Assembly: GCA_019054805.1 (NCBI GenBank)
Contig: JAHQIY010000012.1
Location: 3,286,001 to 3,350,000, forward strand
Source of the DNA: Brachionus manjavacas
Taxonomy: Eukaryota; Rotifera; Eurotatoria; Ploima; Brachionidae
Length of the DNA: 64,000 bases
Reading direction: 5' to 3'
A program made the position numbers and the translations under genes. The notes beneath the pieces were generated by a model. The model was not told the DNA's origin. It searched no databases and worked only from the letters and a program-made list of their open reading frames with translations. This document shows, in pieces, positions 11,228-20,938 of the stretch (position 1 is the first letter of the stretch; each line of letters starts with the position of its first letter).

Positions 11228-11330
11228 TTTATTTATTTTTTTTTTCAAGTAAAGCCCTCAAGGGCTGTGGTAGCTTCAACAAAATATGTCTTCGTCCAGA
11301 CATCCGGCCAGTCAATAAAATTTCAGAGGT
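11228..11330 (-). repeat. LINE 3' end with AAATAAA tail
   Basis: On the minus strand a GC-richer segment with the palindrome AGCCCTTGAGGGCT (11253-11266) is followed by TTTACTTGA, an A-run and AATAAATAAAA. Its end resembles those at 11.77 and 21.60 kb (a CTT..AGG-type hairpin, then TT.A.TGA and AAATAA). No coding sequence is attached, so it is a severely 5'-truncated LINE copy. Confidence 0.45.
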
Positions 11331-11755
11331 TTTTGTAGTTTCTTTAAAGTTTCTCAAAAAACTTTAAAATTAGATAAATTTAAAAAAAAAGAGATATTAT
11401 AGGGATAAAAAGATTTATTAATAAAACAAAAAAAATTATCATTTTTGTTTTTTTTTACAGATGGTATTAATATACAAAAAATTCAAAATAATAATAAAAA
11501 TTTTCAATACAAAAAGCAAAGAAAAAGGAGAGATAACTTTGGGAGGAAATTGCGGCATTTTTTGTTTCTGCTTTAATTTAATTAATAATTTTATTTGATT
11601 AAACAAAACTTAACTGCTAAAAAATAACTATACGAACAATATGCTATTTTAATTTTTTATTTTTAACTATTCTAAACTTTTCAGTATTAATTAAATCAAT
11701 TTAGTGGTCTTTTAAATAACTTCCAGGAAATTTAGATTAATTTAAGAGATTATTA
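11331..11755. other. AT-rich DNA, no gene seen
   Basis: Nothing recognisable between two LINE 3' ends. Confidence 0.4.
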
Positions 11756-11757
11756 TC

Positions 11758-11840
11758 TATTATTATTTATTTTCATTAAACGCCTTGAAGACGATGTAAA
11801 GTTATAAAAAAAAATAAGACAAAAAATTAGGCATGTTGAA
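11758..11840 (-). repeat. LINE 3' end with AAT-type tail (copy 1)
   Basis: On the minus strand: TTAGG-side flank, AT run, then TTTACATCGTCTTCAAGGCG (ending 11781), TTTAATGAAAATAAATAATAATAG. A second copy at 21.60 kb has the same layout, including the shared AAGACAAAAA.TTAGG block about 30-70 bp upstream. The tail is an AAT microsatellite rather than poly(A), as in several LINE clades. Confidence 0.55.
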
Positions 11841-12185
11841 GTTTATGATCAAAACTTTATATCAAATTGCTCAATTTTTTCACTAATTAACCGGATATTA
11901 AATAAATAAGACACCAGTACTAATAAAAGGACCGAAGACGGTAATTTTAACCGCTCCTTTTTTTAAATACCTTTTTCCATGAACTACTGAACTTTTTTTT
12001 ATGTTCAGATAGTCAAATTCAAAAAGAAGAATAAATTGATTATTATTGATTTTAAATTTATTTCATTACGATCAAATAAAATATGATAATTAAATAAAAA
12101 AGAAGAAGAGGTAAAATAAATTATCTTTTTTTTTAAATTTATTTCAAATTTTAGACAAATAATAGTCTTTACTGATGTGCAATAC

Positions 12186-12739
12186 TACTGATGGGAGTTT
12201 ACTCTTTAGTTTAGTAAACTAAATTTTAGTCAACTTAACTAAAATTAATATTTTTTATTTTTAAATTCAATTATTATGGGAAAATTTTTACAAAATAATA
12301 TTTATAACTTAGACTTAAACTTGAAACAAATTAGCATTGTTCTTTTTTGTAATTTGATTGTATCTATTTTTTCTTCATTAAAAAAAAGTTTAATAAATTT
12401 TTTCTAAGATTTTTATTTTTTTCTCACTATTCCCCTTATATCACGCGTCCCCCATGATTTCCTGCTATCCCTATATTGTCTCAATAAGATATCTCACTCC
12501 TCCCACAACAACTTTTTTTTTCTTAATATAATACTAATCTCGAGATCTGCATCGCAAAAAACATCTGTTTTTTTCACATTATTTTGTACTCTTTGTGAAA
12601 CTAAATCGACTAAACTAAAAATTAGTCGACTTATATTTAGTAAACTAAAAACTAGTCGGCTAAAAATTAGTTAACTTATTTTCAGTCGCCTTAATTTTAG
12701 CCGACCCAACTAAAATTGTTAAGTTAAGACCCATCACTT
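12186..12739. mobile_element. hAT-like MITE, 554 bp, with 8-bp target duplication
   Basis: The left end reads TACTGATGGG and the right end, read inward, AAGTGATGGG (8 of 10 identical), matching the TGATGGG-type ends common in hAT elements. The flanking 8-mers are TGCAATAC (12178-12185) and TGCAAGAC (12740-12747), differing by one base, as expected of an old 8-bp hAT target duplication. The inside has no coding capacity. It holds many short words in both orientations (TAGTTTAGTAAACTAAA, AATTAGTCGAC, AGTCGGCTAAA at 12205-12245 and 12600-12725), so long arms could fold back. It is a non-autonomous element; no transposase for it is in the window. Confidence 0.7.
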
Positions 12740-13159
12740 TGCAAGACATACAATTATACACCATACACATGGAACATACATCAATGCTCTTGTTTCCATT
12801 ACACATTCATATCTGGCACTGTTTACGAATCCTTGAAAATTCCTCTGAATCTGACCTTTTTGCTTGTGGAAAAGTGTCTTGATCTGGTGCTCTTCTCTTT
12901 ATTGAAGAAGAAAGGTCCGTTATTCCTTCATTTCTACTTTTACTTATTTCTTTGATCTCTTCAAATAATTCGACATGTTTTTACACAAAAAAATGGCTTG
13001 GAATCAAATCTCAAAGCCAGTGATTTGTTGTTAATAGTTTATTTAATATTTCAAAAGAAATAAAGGCTTTGAGTAATCGAACTCCTTTCGCCTTTGGTAT
13101 TTAAAATTTCAAAAAAGTGTCCATATAAAAAGTTGTGTTGAATTAATTAAATATATAAA

Positions 13160-13255
13160 ATGACATTAGAAGTTGAAAAAGAAAACGGAAATGTTACAGA
13201 AAAACAGTTGTCCATTGAAATAGCTCATTTGAGACTTTACAAAGAAGGGTTTTAA
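13160..13255 (+). CDS. short open frame, possible broken first exon
   Basis: A TATAAAA at about 13124 and AT-rich leader precede an ATG opening 31 codons (MTLEVEKENGNVTEKQLS and onward, ending KEGF) before TAA. The composition (Glu/Lys/Leu rich) looks more like protein than the flanks do. The LINE remnant beginning at about 13334 may have interrupted a gene here. No downstream exon was found, so it may be chance. Confidence 0.2.
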   Translation: MTLEVEKENGNVTEKQLSIEIAHLRLYKEGF

Positions 13256-13333
13256 GTTCAGAACTTCTTGAGCTTTCAACAAAAACATCAATATAATCCT
13301 GTATGAGTGAAGTAATGAGTGTGTTTTCACATA

Positions 13334-14897
13334 TTAAACTTTTTTTATGTACTTTTCAAGCAGAATTCTGAGTCTTGATTCAATTCTAATTACCTTTTGG
13401 TCCTTGAGAAGGCCAGAAAGTTGGATAGAAGGTGTGTCATAAGGTAAGTGATAGATTGATTTAAAAAATGTATTTTGAATTACTTGCAGTTTTTGAATGC
13501 TTGTCTGGGAGACACGGGATAAGATGAAAAAACTATAGTCTATAATGGAACCTATAAGTGCATTATAGACTCCAATTAAGGTTTTTTTATTTAACTTCCA
13601 CGATCTGTGTGACAAAATTTTAATTAAATTTACGCGATCATGACATCTAGAACGAATGAGTTCAACCTGGGAGTTAAAACAAAGATTTTGGTCAAATTTT
13701 ATTCCAAGGAAGACTGGGGAGTCAGTGTAGGGTATTTGTTTTCCAAATAGTAGACTTAGCTTAATGTTTTTTGGCTGATTACCAGAGTAAAGAATGTAGC
13801 TACATTTTTCTGGGGACATCTTTAGCCTCCATTTTTGTAGCCACAGCTGCAATTTTTAGATAGTTATTTATAATGTTAGTAATGTTCCCATACTTTTTAA
13901 AAACAAAAAAGGTCACCAGGTCATCGGCAAATAACAAGGAATATGAGTGGTTTTTTTGGTCCTGCTTGGGGATATCATAAATAAAAATAGTAAAGGACTA
14001 ATGACTGCACCCTGGGGAACTCCAGTATCTATGGAACCTGAATCCGAGACAAAGTTATTTACTTTCACTAAAAAACTTCGATTTTTTAAAAAGTTAACCA
14101 CCCACTCCAGAATGTAGAGAGGGGCCCCAATTTTGGTAAGTTTGTAAATTAATCCACTGTGCCATACCTTGTCAAACGCCTTAGAGATGTCGAAGAAGAG
14201 GGAACATACTTTTTTCTTTCTAACTAAAGTTTCAGAGACCTTTTGAGTTAAAAACACCAAATTGTCGGAGGTACGTCGATGCTGCCTAAAGCCAGACTGT
14301 TCCTTGCAGATAAGACTCTTGTTTTCAAGGAAATTGTAAAGCCTACTTGTAATAATCCTTTCAAGAACTTTTCCAAGACAGCTAGTGACACTAATTGGGC
14401 GGTATTTAGACGGGTCAGAACTAACTTTTTTTTTGGGGATCATTGTTATTTTAGATGTTTTCCAAGCATCTGGGATTTCGGATGTAGCTAGACAGAGGTT
14501 GAAAAAACTCGCTAGACCGATTATGAACGGGTCAGGGAGATTTTTTAACATACGGTTACATAAGTTGTCAGGTCCAGGGGCTGACTCGTCTTTTAGTTTT
14601 CTAATGCTTTTTTTTAGCTCTTCAATTGTGATTTTAGGAAAAGACTTTTCGGCATTCAATTTATTGCCTTTCAGATAATCCTTATTTGATACAAAATCTT
14701 CGACCATGTCTCGAAAGTTATTGTCGAAGGAATCATTTCTTTCTTGAGTAAAGGTTTCTCCAATAATCTCTTTAAAAAGTGTACCTTTTTCGGAATCTGT
14801 GTTAAACTCTTTTGAATTGAGGACCAGTTTGGGGATAACATTGCCGGAGGAGTTTTTTTTAAACGAATTAACTTTTTTCCAAAAAGGACGGGATTTT
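13334..14897 (-). pseudogene. Jockey-like LINE reverse transcriptase, 5'-truncated, two frame breaks
   Basis: A LINE copy containing the end of the EN-RT linker, most of RT and the thumb. Reading on the minus strand: an open frame runs from about 14895 through the finger region (APGPDNLCNRMLKNLP, YRPISVTSCLGKVLERI), motif A (FFDISKAFDKVW) and motif B (GVPQGAVISPLLF). It breaks at about 13980. The catalytic FADDLVTFF is intact in another frame at about 13905-13935, and the thumb continues as a third open piece at 13852-13334 ending in IKKV and a stop. It is cut off abruptly at about 14897, typical of incomplete target-primed reverse transcription. It is related to, but clearly different from, the copy at 15.5-17.6 kb. 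No 3' tail of the kinds seen elsewhere follows, so its 3' boundary is uncertain. Confidence 0.85.
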
Positions 14898-15280
14898 ATT
14901 TAGCATTTATTTATTTTTTGCAGTATCTGTTGGGAGCGTGATGTACAAAAAAATTTTCAAAAATCAAATCATTTGATCAAATCATAATTAAACGAACATT
15001 TTTATCCCTAAGTTTTATGTTAGTTGATTAATGATATAAAAAGGATAAGTTTTTGTTTGTATTTAAACAAGACTTGTTTTAAAGTCACAAGTCTTAAGTC
15101 AAGTCAATGACTAATTTTTTTTTTCAAAGTCAACTCAGTGACCTAAATTTTTTTTTTAATGAAAAAATTTCTAAATAAACTATAATCTTAATGATCCCAA
15201 TTATATCGGTCAGAGTTATCTGCAATTATCCATAAGATTCAGCCTTCAGACAAAAACTAAAACTTTTTTTTTTTATTTAT
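14898..15280. other. AT-rich DNA with AAGTCA-like words, no gene seen
   Basis: Short repeats of AAGTCA/CAAGTC at 15066-15140. No coding sequence. Confidence 0.4.
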
Positions 15281-15283
15281 TTT

Positions 15284-15350
15284 TTTGGGTTTAACCCAGG
15301 ACTGCTCCGAACGGTCGTTTCGACCTTCTTTTCGGTCCCCATTTCAAAAA
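15284..15350 (-). repeat. LINE 3' end with GC-rich hairpins
   Basis: On the minus strand: the hairpin GGTCGAAACGACC, then TTCGGAGCAGTCC and the palindrome TGGGTTAAACCCA, followed by AAAAAAATAAATAAAAAA. The layout (GC-rich structured end, AAATA tail) marks a LINE 3' end of a family different from its neighbours. No coding sequence is attached. Confidence 0.45.
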
Positions 15351-15625
15351 AAAAAAAGAAAATTTTATATTTTTTACAATAGGCTTAATTACATAATTAT
15401 TAAAGAAAAAAGTGATTTTAAATGATCTTTTTTGATTAATAGAAAAAGAATAAAAAAATTGTTAGTAATTAAAAAAGAAAATAAAAGATTTTAAAGTATT
15501 GGACTTAAACTAAGATATTATTTATTTTTATTTAATATTATTTATTTATTTGTTAACTGTACCGAGCTAAAGCTCCTTCAGAATAAAAATAAAATTAAAA
15601 ATTAAAAAAGTTAAGTAAAATAAAA

Positions 15626-16654
15626 TCAAAAAATAAAAAAAGTAACTAGATCATCTGCAAAAAGAAGAGAGTATTCATTATTTGTTTTGTTTCTTTTAGG
15701 GATATCATTAATATAAATGCTAAATAAAAGAAGACTATTAACTGAGCATTGAGGAACACCTGCAGTTATTTGATATTCGTCGCTCAAGTAGTCATTCACA
15801 TTCACCCTAAATGTCCTTGAGTCTAAGAAGGATCTAATCCAATTAATTAAGTATTGTGGTGGATTTATTTTTATTAATTTATAAATTAAACCTTCGTGCC
15901 AGACCCTATCAAAGGCTTTAGAAATATCAAAGAAAAGGGAACAAACTCTTTTCTTTCTATTAAATGACTCAACAATTTTTTGAATCAAAAAGTAAAGATT
16001 ATCGGAAGTTTTCCGATGTTTCCTAAATCCTGATTGTTCCTGAATAAGTAATAAATTTTTTTCTAAAAAATTGTAGAGTCTTGTGTAGATTATACGCTCA
16101 AGTAACCTTCCTATGCAACTTGTTATACTGATTGGTCTATAGTTTGAAGGATTTTGTGGAGAAGATGCATTTTTTTGAATCATAGTTATGTTCGCAGTTT
16201 TCCATGATTTTGGAATAAAACCATGTCGCAGAGATAAGTTAAAAAGTTTTGCGATTTCTATTAAGGAATTTCTTGGTAAATTTTTAAGCATTAGAATATG
16301 TATTTGGTCAGGTCCTGAGGCCGCTTCAGTCTTCAGTCTTTTTAAAGCCAGTATAAGTTCGTTAGGGCAAATAGGATCATTGAAATTACACTGATTGTAA
16401 TTTTTGAGGTATTCAAAATTGAAGCTAATTATTTCATTATCTTTTTCAGTATCTATTAGATCAGAGTGAAGACTAAATGTTGAAGATAATATATCTCCGA
16501 AGCATTTTCCTTTTTCCTTATCAGTTTTTAATTCCTTGTTATTTGAGATCAAATTTGGAATCAATTTTGATCCTTTCTGTGTTCTAAATTTGTATTTTTT
16601 TCCAAATAGGCCTGCTTGAAAGTGGATTTTTCCCCATTTTCTGAATGAAATCAA
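15626..16654 (-). pseudogene. LINE reverse transcriptase (N-terminal to motif C)
   Basis: Open for 342 codons on the minus strand. It contains SGPDQIHILMLKNLP, YRPISITSCIGRLLERI, motif A FFDISKAFDRVW, and motif C FADDLVTFF, which ends just before the stop at 15626. Motif B reads GVPQCSVNSLLLF: the Gly and Pro of the usual GVPQGS..SPLLF pattern are replaced, so activity is unlikely even apart from the missing thumb. It overlaps the preceding frame by 71 nt, which marks a frameshift at about 16600-16640. Confidence 0.85.
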
Positions 16655-17585
16655 ACCAATTTTGATTCCAGAATTTTCTTACTGAGATTTTTAACTCTGA
16701 GGTTAAGTGATTAAATCTTTTCTTAAGTAATGTACAACGAGTTTTGTGTATTTTCTCTGATTGATAAGGTATGCATTTATGTGAAGCAGAAATGATTTTT
16801 TTTGTAATTTTGTAATTCAGCTCATCTATTGAAAGTGTGTTTTCACTAAGGTAATCTCTATTTTCATTTAAGGTGTCTGTAAAAAGTTGCCAGTTTGCTT
16901 TTTTATAGTTGAATTTCCTAATTGTAGATTTGCTTTTAATTAAGTAGTCAATGGAAATAGATGCTTCAATTGGAAAATGGTCACTAGTCATATCTTGACT
17001 ATTGAAAACACAAAAATCAGTAACTTTATCTATTAATGAAGAAGAAACTAAAAAAGGTCAAGAATTTCAAAGTAATTCCTATTAAAAATATTATATGTAG
17101 GACATTTGTCGTTAATCAATGAAAAATCTAATTCATTGATTATTTTTTCTAACAATGAGCCGTTTTCATTTTCTCCTAAACAGCCTATTTGCTTCGTCCT
17201 GGCGTTCAGGTCCCCACACAAAATGTAGTTTCTACAGCTCCTTTTTATTGTTTTAAATAGCTCAAAATAAAATAATTTGTTGGGTGGATTGTATAGACTA
17301 AACACAGATATTTCATTACTCTTTCCTAGATTTAGTTTAATACAAAGCAGTTCACAATTAAAGTGCTCAAAAGAAAAGTCTTGTAAAAAATCAATTCCTT
17401 CTTTAATCAAAATAGCTACTCCTCCTCCATATATATTGCGTGGTTTAGTTATTGAGTGATAGTTTTTAAAGTCTAAATAAATATTTGATTCACTCAAATC
17501 AATTTTTATTTCATTGTGCAAAACAATGTCGGGACAGTTCAGGACCAAAAAATTTTCCAAAAGTTTAGTCTTACTGGGAAGATGA
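16584..17585 (-). pseudogene. LINE endonuclease domain in two frames
   Basis: Exonuclease-endonuclease-phosphatase fold domain that would nick the insertion site. Minus strand 17560-17048 gives DIVLHNEIKI (catalytic Glu region), GGGVAILIK, SLYNPP and CGDLNARTKQIG. A frame break at about 17050 leads to TSDHFPI (catalytic Asp-His pair, near 16980) and a linker. All main catalytic motifs are still readable, but the N-terminal first strand is missing because of 5' truncation at about 17585. The linker frame ends at 16584 and RT resumes in another frame. Confidence 0.8.
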
Positions 17586-17599
17586 AAACAATTATTTTT

Positions 17600-18020
17600 A
17601 TTTTTTTTATTTTATTTGTATATCTGTACCAAGCTAGAGCTCCTTCAGATTAAAAAAAAAAAAAGAAAAAAAAAAAAAAAAAAAAAAAATAAATAAAAAA
17701 TTAAAATAAAGTTAAATAAAATAAAATAAAAATAAAAAGTAAGAAAAAAATAAAGTTAAAATAATATAACTTAAAAAGTAGATAAATATTAAAATTAAAA
17801 TTAGATAAATTTTGATAGAGAGTAACAGAATACATATTTTAATTATTTGATGATTCAGGAAAAAAAGAAGAAATAGTAATTACACAATGGAGTTGGGTAC
17901 TCGATGTATCTTGATTCGAAACCTCTGTTATATTCTTCCACAATTCGAAACTGTGACTTATAAACAAGTCTGATTTAAACACACCTTAGAATGAGAAAGT
18001 TCAATCAATTAGGACAAAAA
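17600..18020 (-). mobile_element. LINE remnant: C-terminus and 3' end (minus orientation)
   Basis: On the minus strand a degenerate C-terminal coding piece (FRIVEEYNRGFESRYIEYP, then TPLCN, 17955-17870) is followed by an A-rich 3' region (17660-17810, nearly pure A/T) and the 3' end word GGAGCTCTAGCTTGGTACAG (17624-17643). The tail is of TAAAATAA type. The same C-terminus occurs in opposite orientation at 18.3-18.7 kb. Confidence 0.7.
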
Positions 18021-18036
18021 AATCCAATGTTTGATA

Positions 18037-18056
18037 ATTAACGACATGTCGTTAAT
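18037..18056. repeat. 20-bp perfect palindrome
   Basis: ATTAACGACATGTCGTTAAT, a perfect inverted repeat, 10 bp before the target duplication of the MULE-like element. It could be a relic of another element's end; no function is evident. Confidence 0.6.
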
Positions 18057-18289
18057 ATCGGATAATTAGGTTAAGAAAATATATTAAAGTGTCATTTATT
18101 TTGATTAAACGTCAATAAAAAAAAGATAAAATCGTCATTTATTAATATTAATTAGTAAACATAAAAATTAGTCAATTGAATGTATGAATCGTAAATTAAA
18201 AGTAATAGTTGTCATTTTAAGTAATTAGTTATCACATAATAAGATTAAATGTTATAAAGTAAAATTTTATTACATTTTATTACTCGAAT

Positions 18290-18690
18290 CATCTTTTTGA
18301 GTTGAGTGAGAAATATGTTGGGACAGGACTGAGTCATTCTATTCCATTGGTTGAAAGACTGGTGAAAGAATACAAAGAAAGTTTCGAATCAAGATATATT
18401 GAATACCCAACTCCATTGTGTAATTGCTACCTTACTATTTCTTCTTTTTTTCCTGAAACTTGTACTATTTAAACATGTGTCACATGAAACAATCTTTTCC
18501 AATTTATGTCTTTTCAACTTTAATTTTTTTAGCTTATTTACTCTATTTTGATTCTTTTTTTTTTAATCTAATTTTATTAACTTTGATTTTATTTTTATTT
18601 TATTTTTTTATTTTATTTTTTTATTTTATTTTTAATTTATTCTGAAGGAGCTTTAGCTCGGTACAGAAAACAAATAAATAAATAAATAAA
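18290..18690 (+). mobile_element. LINE remnant: C-terminus and 3' end (plus orientation), nested in MULE-like element
   Basis: Plus-strand open piece 18328-18471 with SHSIPLVERLVKEYKESFES, followed by RYIEYPTPLCN and a stop. Then come A/T-only sequence and the 3' end word GGAGCTTTAGCTCGGTACAG (18647-18666) with an AAATA-repeat tail (18670-18700). It is the same family as the copies at 15.5-17.6 and 17.6-18.0 kb but inverted, and lies wholly inside the MULE-like element, so it inserted later. Confidence 0.75.
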
Positions 18691-18857
18691 ATAAATAATA
18701 AAAAAAATTTTATTCATAAAAAAATTAAGAAAATATTTTTAAATAATTCATTACTAATGCTTTTAATTCCTTTTTTGGTCGTTCTAATCATCTTTATTTT
18801 CCTAAAGGTATGTCGCAAGCTTCAGCTGGAAAGGGCTCGAATAATCATTGGCTTTAA

Positions 18858-19106
18858 TCAACACCAATTATATGCTTCCACATTATTAAATGGGATAACA
18901 GCGTTATTGTAGGAATTTGCTGCTAGGGTAGTCTCATTATTACCTAATTCTACCTCAGGTTCAATTAAAGTGTTCCTTAAGTTGTCTTGAGCTTCAATTT
19001 ATATGTCGAAAGCCTCATGAATATCTTCATAACCCCCCGATTCCCCATAAAATTATTTATTGGGGTCGTAAGATTCGAGCCATGGTTCATTGAAATAAGA
19101 TACCAT
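18858..19106 (-). pseudogene. decayed open frame inside the MULE-like element
   Basis: Starting from an ATG at 19106-19104 on the minus strand, translation gives protein-like sequence (SYFNEPWLESYDPNK, FYGESGGYEDIHEAFDI, IEAQDNLRNTLIEPEVELG, ending VEAYNWC) interrupted by two TAA codons and ending at TGA 18858-18860. I do not recognise it. It lacks the SWIM finger and DDE motifs of a MULE transposase. It could be the first exon of a lost transposase or a captured piece of a host gene. Confidence 0.4.
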
Positions 19107-19421
19107 TTTGACTATGACAATTAATACATTTAAGTTACATTTAATCTTTTTAATGACAAATAATACATTTAATTTACATAAATTTTATTGACGTTTAATC
19201 AAAATAAATGACACTTTAATATGCGGCCTTAGGTTAATAGATTTTTCATTTTTCATTTTTCAAAGCAACATGAATATTGTGAATTTTTTCTTGTTCCTTT
19301 TTTGATGTAAACAAGTAGCCGTTTTCGCTCTAATAAAAATTCCGAAATTGGTTTTTTCAAGTCCAGGACAAAAGAACAGACAAAGCGCAAAAAAATATCT
19401 TTTCTATTGGTCTATAGTAAT

Positions 19422-19601
19422 TTCTGTGAATGCATAGCATTATGCAACATTCAAAGTTGCATTAACAATAAAAGTCTGCTAATGTGCAAAATCTCTGCAA
19501 AATTCCATAATTTCGATTATATTGAAATTTAAGTTCTAATAAACTCTGCAGATTAGCAGAACTTGTCATTTGATGAAACTTTGAATGTTGCATTTACAGA
19601 A
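19422..19601. mobile_element. 180-bp foldback MITE
   Basis: Inverted arms: ATGCAACATTCAAAGTT (19442-19458) matches exactly the complement at 19577-19593. The arms extend outward (TTCTGT.AATGCA against 19589-19601) and inward (CTGCTAAT, CTGCA). The left arm carries about 11 extra bases between the outer and inner blocks. There is no coding capacity. Target duplication is not obvious, so the superfamily is unknown. Confidence 0.6.
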
Positions 19602-20040
19602 CAAAATATAAATCTCTAGAAAAAAAGTAATTTAATTTTTTTGAACATTTTTTCTTTTTCTTTTATCAATTTGTCCTGTATTTCACAAAACCTCAAAATT
19701 TATTATTTGTTCATGAGCTAAATCGATATTAAAATGAACTAAATTATGTTTTGTCGATTTTCAAAATAAAATGTGATCTTCTAAGTTCTGATAATCAAAG
19801 AAAAAAAATCAAGCAGCCGGTTTCTTTTTACTCGTTAGTTTTCAAAAAATTGTGAAACCAGCTCTTATTTTGTTCTATTTTAAGGAAAAAAACAATGAAA
19901 TTCTTCGAATTGACGGCTACTTTAAAAGATGAATAAAATTTATAAATAATTTTTTAACATTTAATTATTTGGGCTTTTAAATTTGAATTAAATATAATCA
20001 CTTTTTTATATTTTTTCTTCAAAATATCATATATAAGTTT
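19602..20040. other. AT-rich DNA, no gene seen
   Basis: No coding sequence or repeat boundary recognised. Confidence 0.4.
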
Positions 20041-20721
20041 ATTCCTTACGCAATTGTAGCCTTTTGTGCTGAAGTAAACTTGTCATACCGCGCTTTAAAA
20101 CCATTTACACCCTTTGTTTCAATTATTTGGTTACTAAGCTTGTTCTAACCGTTTGCAACTCTGTTCGTAAAGAATGTTTTGGGCACTGTGCAATATCTAA
20201 CAAACTCTTTTTTCTTAACGTATACTAGTAATTCTCCTCTGTCACATATACTAGCTGTTCTACTTCAGTTGCAGGCCCCAATTTAGCGCATAACTCCTAT
20301 TTTATCTTATGCTCATTGAAGAGAGGTCCATTTTTTTTAATTTTTGTAAATTTTAAACATTTGAATCTTATCTTCTCTTTTTCTTCTTTATTCCAGAGAA
20401 CTGAGACCTAAATTTAGGAGCCGTTCAGTGAAACTTAGATTTTTTCAGTTGAGGACCCATTCTTGTTGTTCTTTCTTGTACATTTTCAGATTTTTTTATT
20501 TCCTTTTTATTTCGATAGTTCCAAACCGGTGCAGCATATTCAAAGGATGTCTTAAAAATGTTGTGAACAGTAATTTCACATTTTAATAATATTTTTAAAA
20601 AAAAATTTATTCTGTGTCGATGATTTTTACAACCGCCCTTCGGCTTTACTCGGTTTCCTGCTTGCATTAAAATTATTGATTTTTCCTTAAAACTTAATAA
20701 ATTTACCAGTTTCAGAAGCAT
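20041..20721 (-). pseudogene. LINE reverse transcriptase C-terminal fragment (decayed)
   Basis: Minus strand. The open part 20721-20425 has FEYAAPVWNYRNKKEI followed by KKSENVQERTTRM, the conserved thumb/C-terminal motif of CR1/Rex-like LINEs (EYA.PVWNP..KKDI..LE.VQRR.T). Beyond the stop, further pieces of the same region follow in other frames: LGLYSLE-like sequence is hard to trace, but FFTNRV-like residues near 20175-20155 and a final VNGFKARYDK near 20110-20080 match the usual end of these proteins. Many stops and frame changes; dead. It may belong with the RT fragment at 24.6-24.8 kb, also on the minus strand, but 4 kb separates them. Confidence 0.6.
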
Positions 20722-20938
20722 TTCGTGACTTTCCTTTTCAAGTTTGTTTATTTTTTATATTTTTTAATAATTAAGATTAAAATTGTAAACTTGAATTTGT
20801 TTTCTGCAAAGATAGCTTTTTTTCTTATAAAAAAATATGTTTGCTATATTCATCAATTTCTTTAATGACGAATTTTATATTGTCCTTGAAAATTAAGTTT
20901 TAGAAGAAACCTTTATTTATTTTATATAAAACATACTA

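Larger units (their letters stand above)
15525..17590 (-). mobile_element. Jockey-like LINE copy with endonuclease, partial RT and 3' end
   Basis: One LINE insertion in minus orientation. Order from its 5' side: endonuclease (17585-16950), linker, RT up to the FADD box (to about 15626), then directly the 3' end with GGAGCTTTAGCTCGGTACAG (15557-15576) and an AAATA-repeat tail (to about 15525). The RT thumb and C-terminal segment are absent. The join lies in a run of T/A just after FADDLVTFF, so an internal deletion or template jump removed about a kilobase. The 5' end is truncated inside the endonuclease, next to the tail of the copy at 17.60-18.02 kb. Confidence 0.8.
18066..19237. mobile_element. 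MULE-like non-autonomous transposon with 9-bp target duplication
   Basis: A perfect 40-bp inverted repeat lies at 18081-18120 (starting ATATTAAAGTGTCATTTATT) and 19183-19222. Just outside, after 6 poorly matched bases on each side, stand identical 9-mers TTAGGTTAA at 18066-18074 and 19229-19237. A 9-bp target duplication with long inverted repeats is typical of Mutator-like elements. The element is 1154 bp (18075-19228). Subterminal repeats built on GTCATTTATTAAT / TGTATTAATTGTCAT lie inside both ends. It contains a nested LINE 3' fragment (18290-18690) and a decayed open frame on the minus strand (18858-19106). Superfamily assignment is from duplication length and end structure only. Confidence 0.7.

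Noticed and set aside
18460..18645. 61-codon hydrophobic open frame
   Set aside because: Translation of the T-rich 3' region of the nested LINE fragment; Phe/Leu content reflects poly(T) only.
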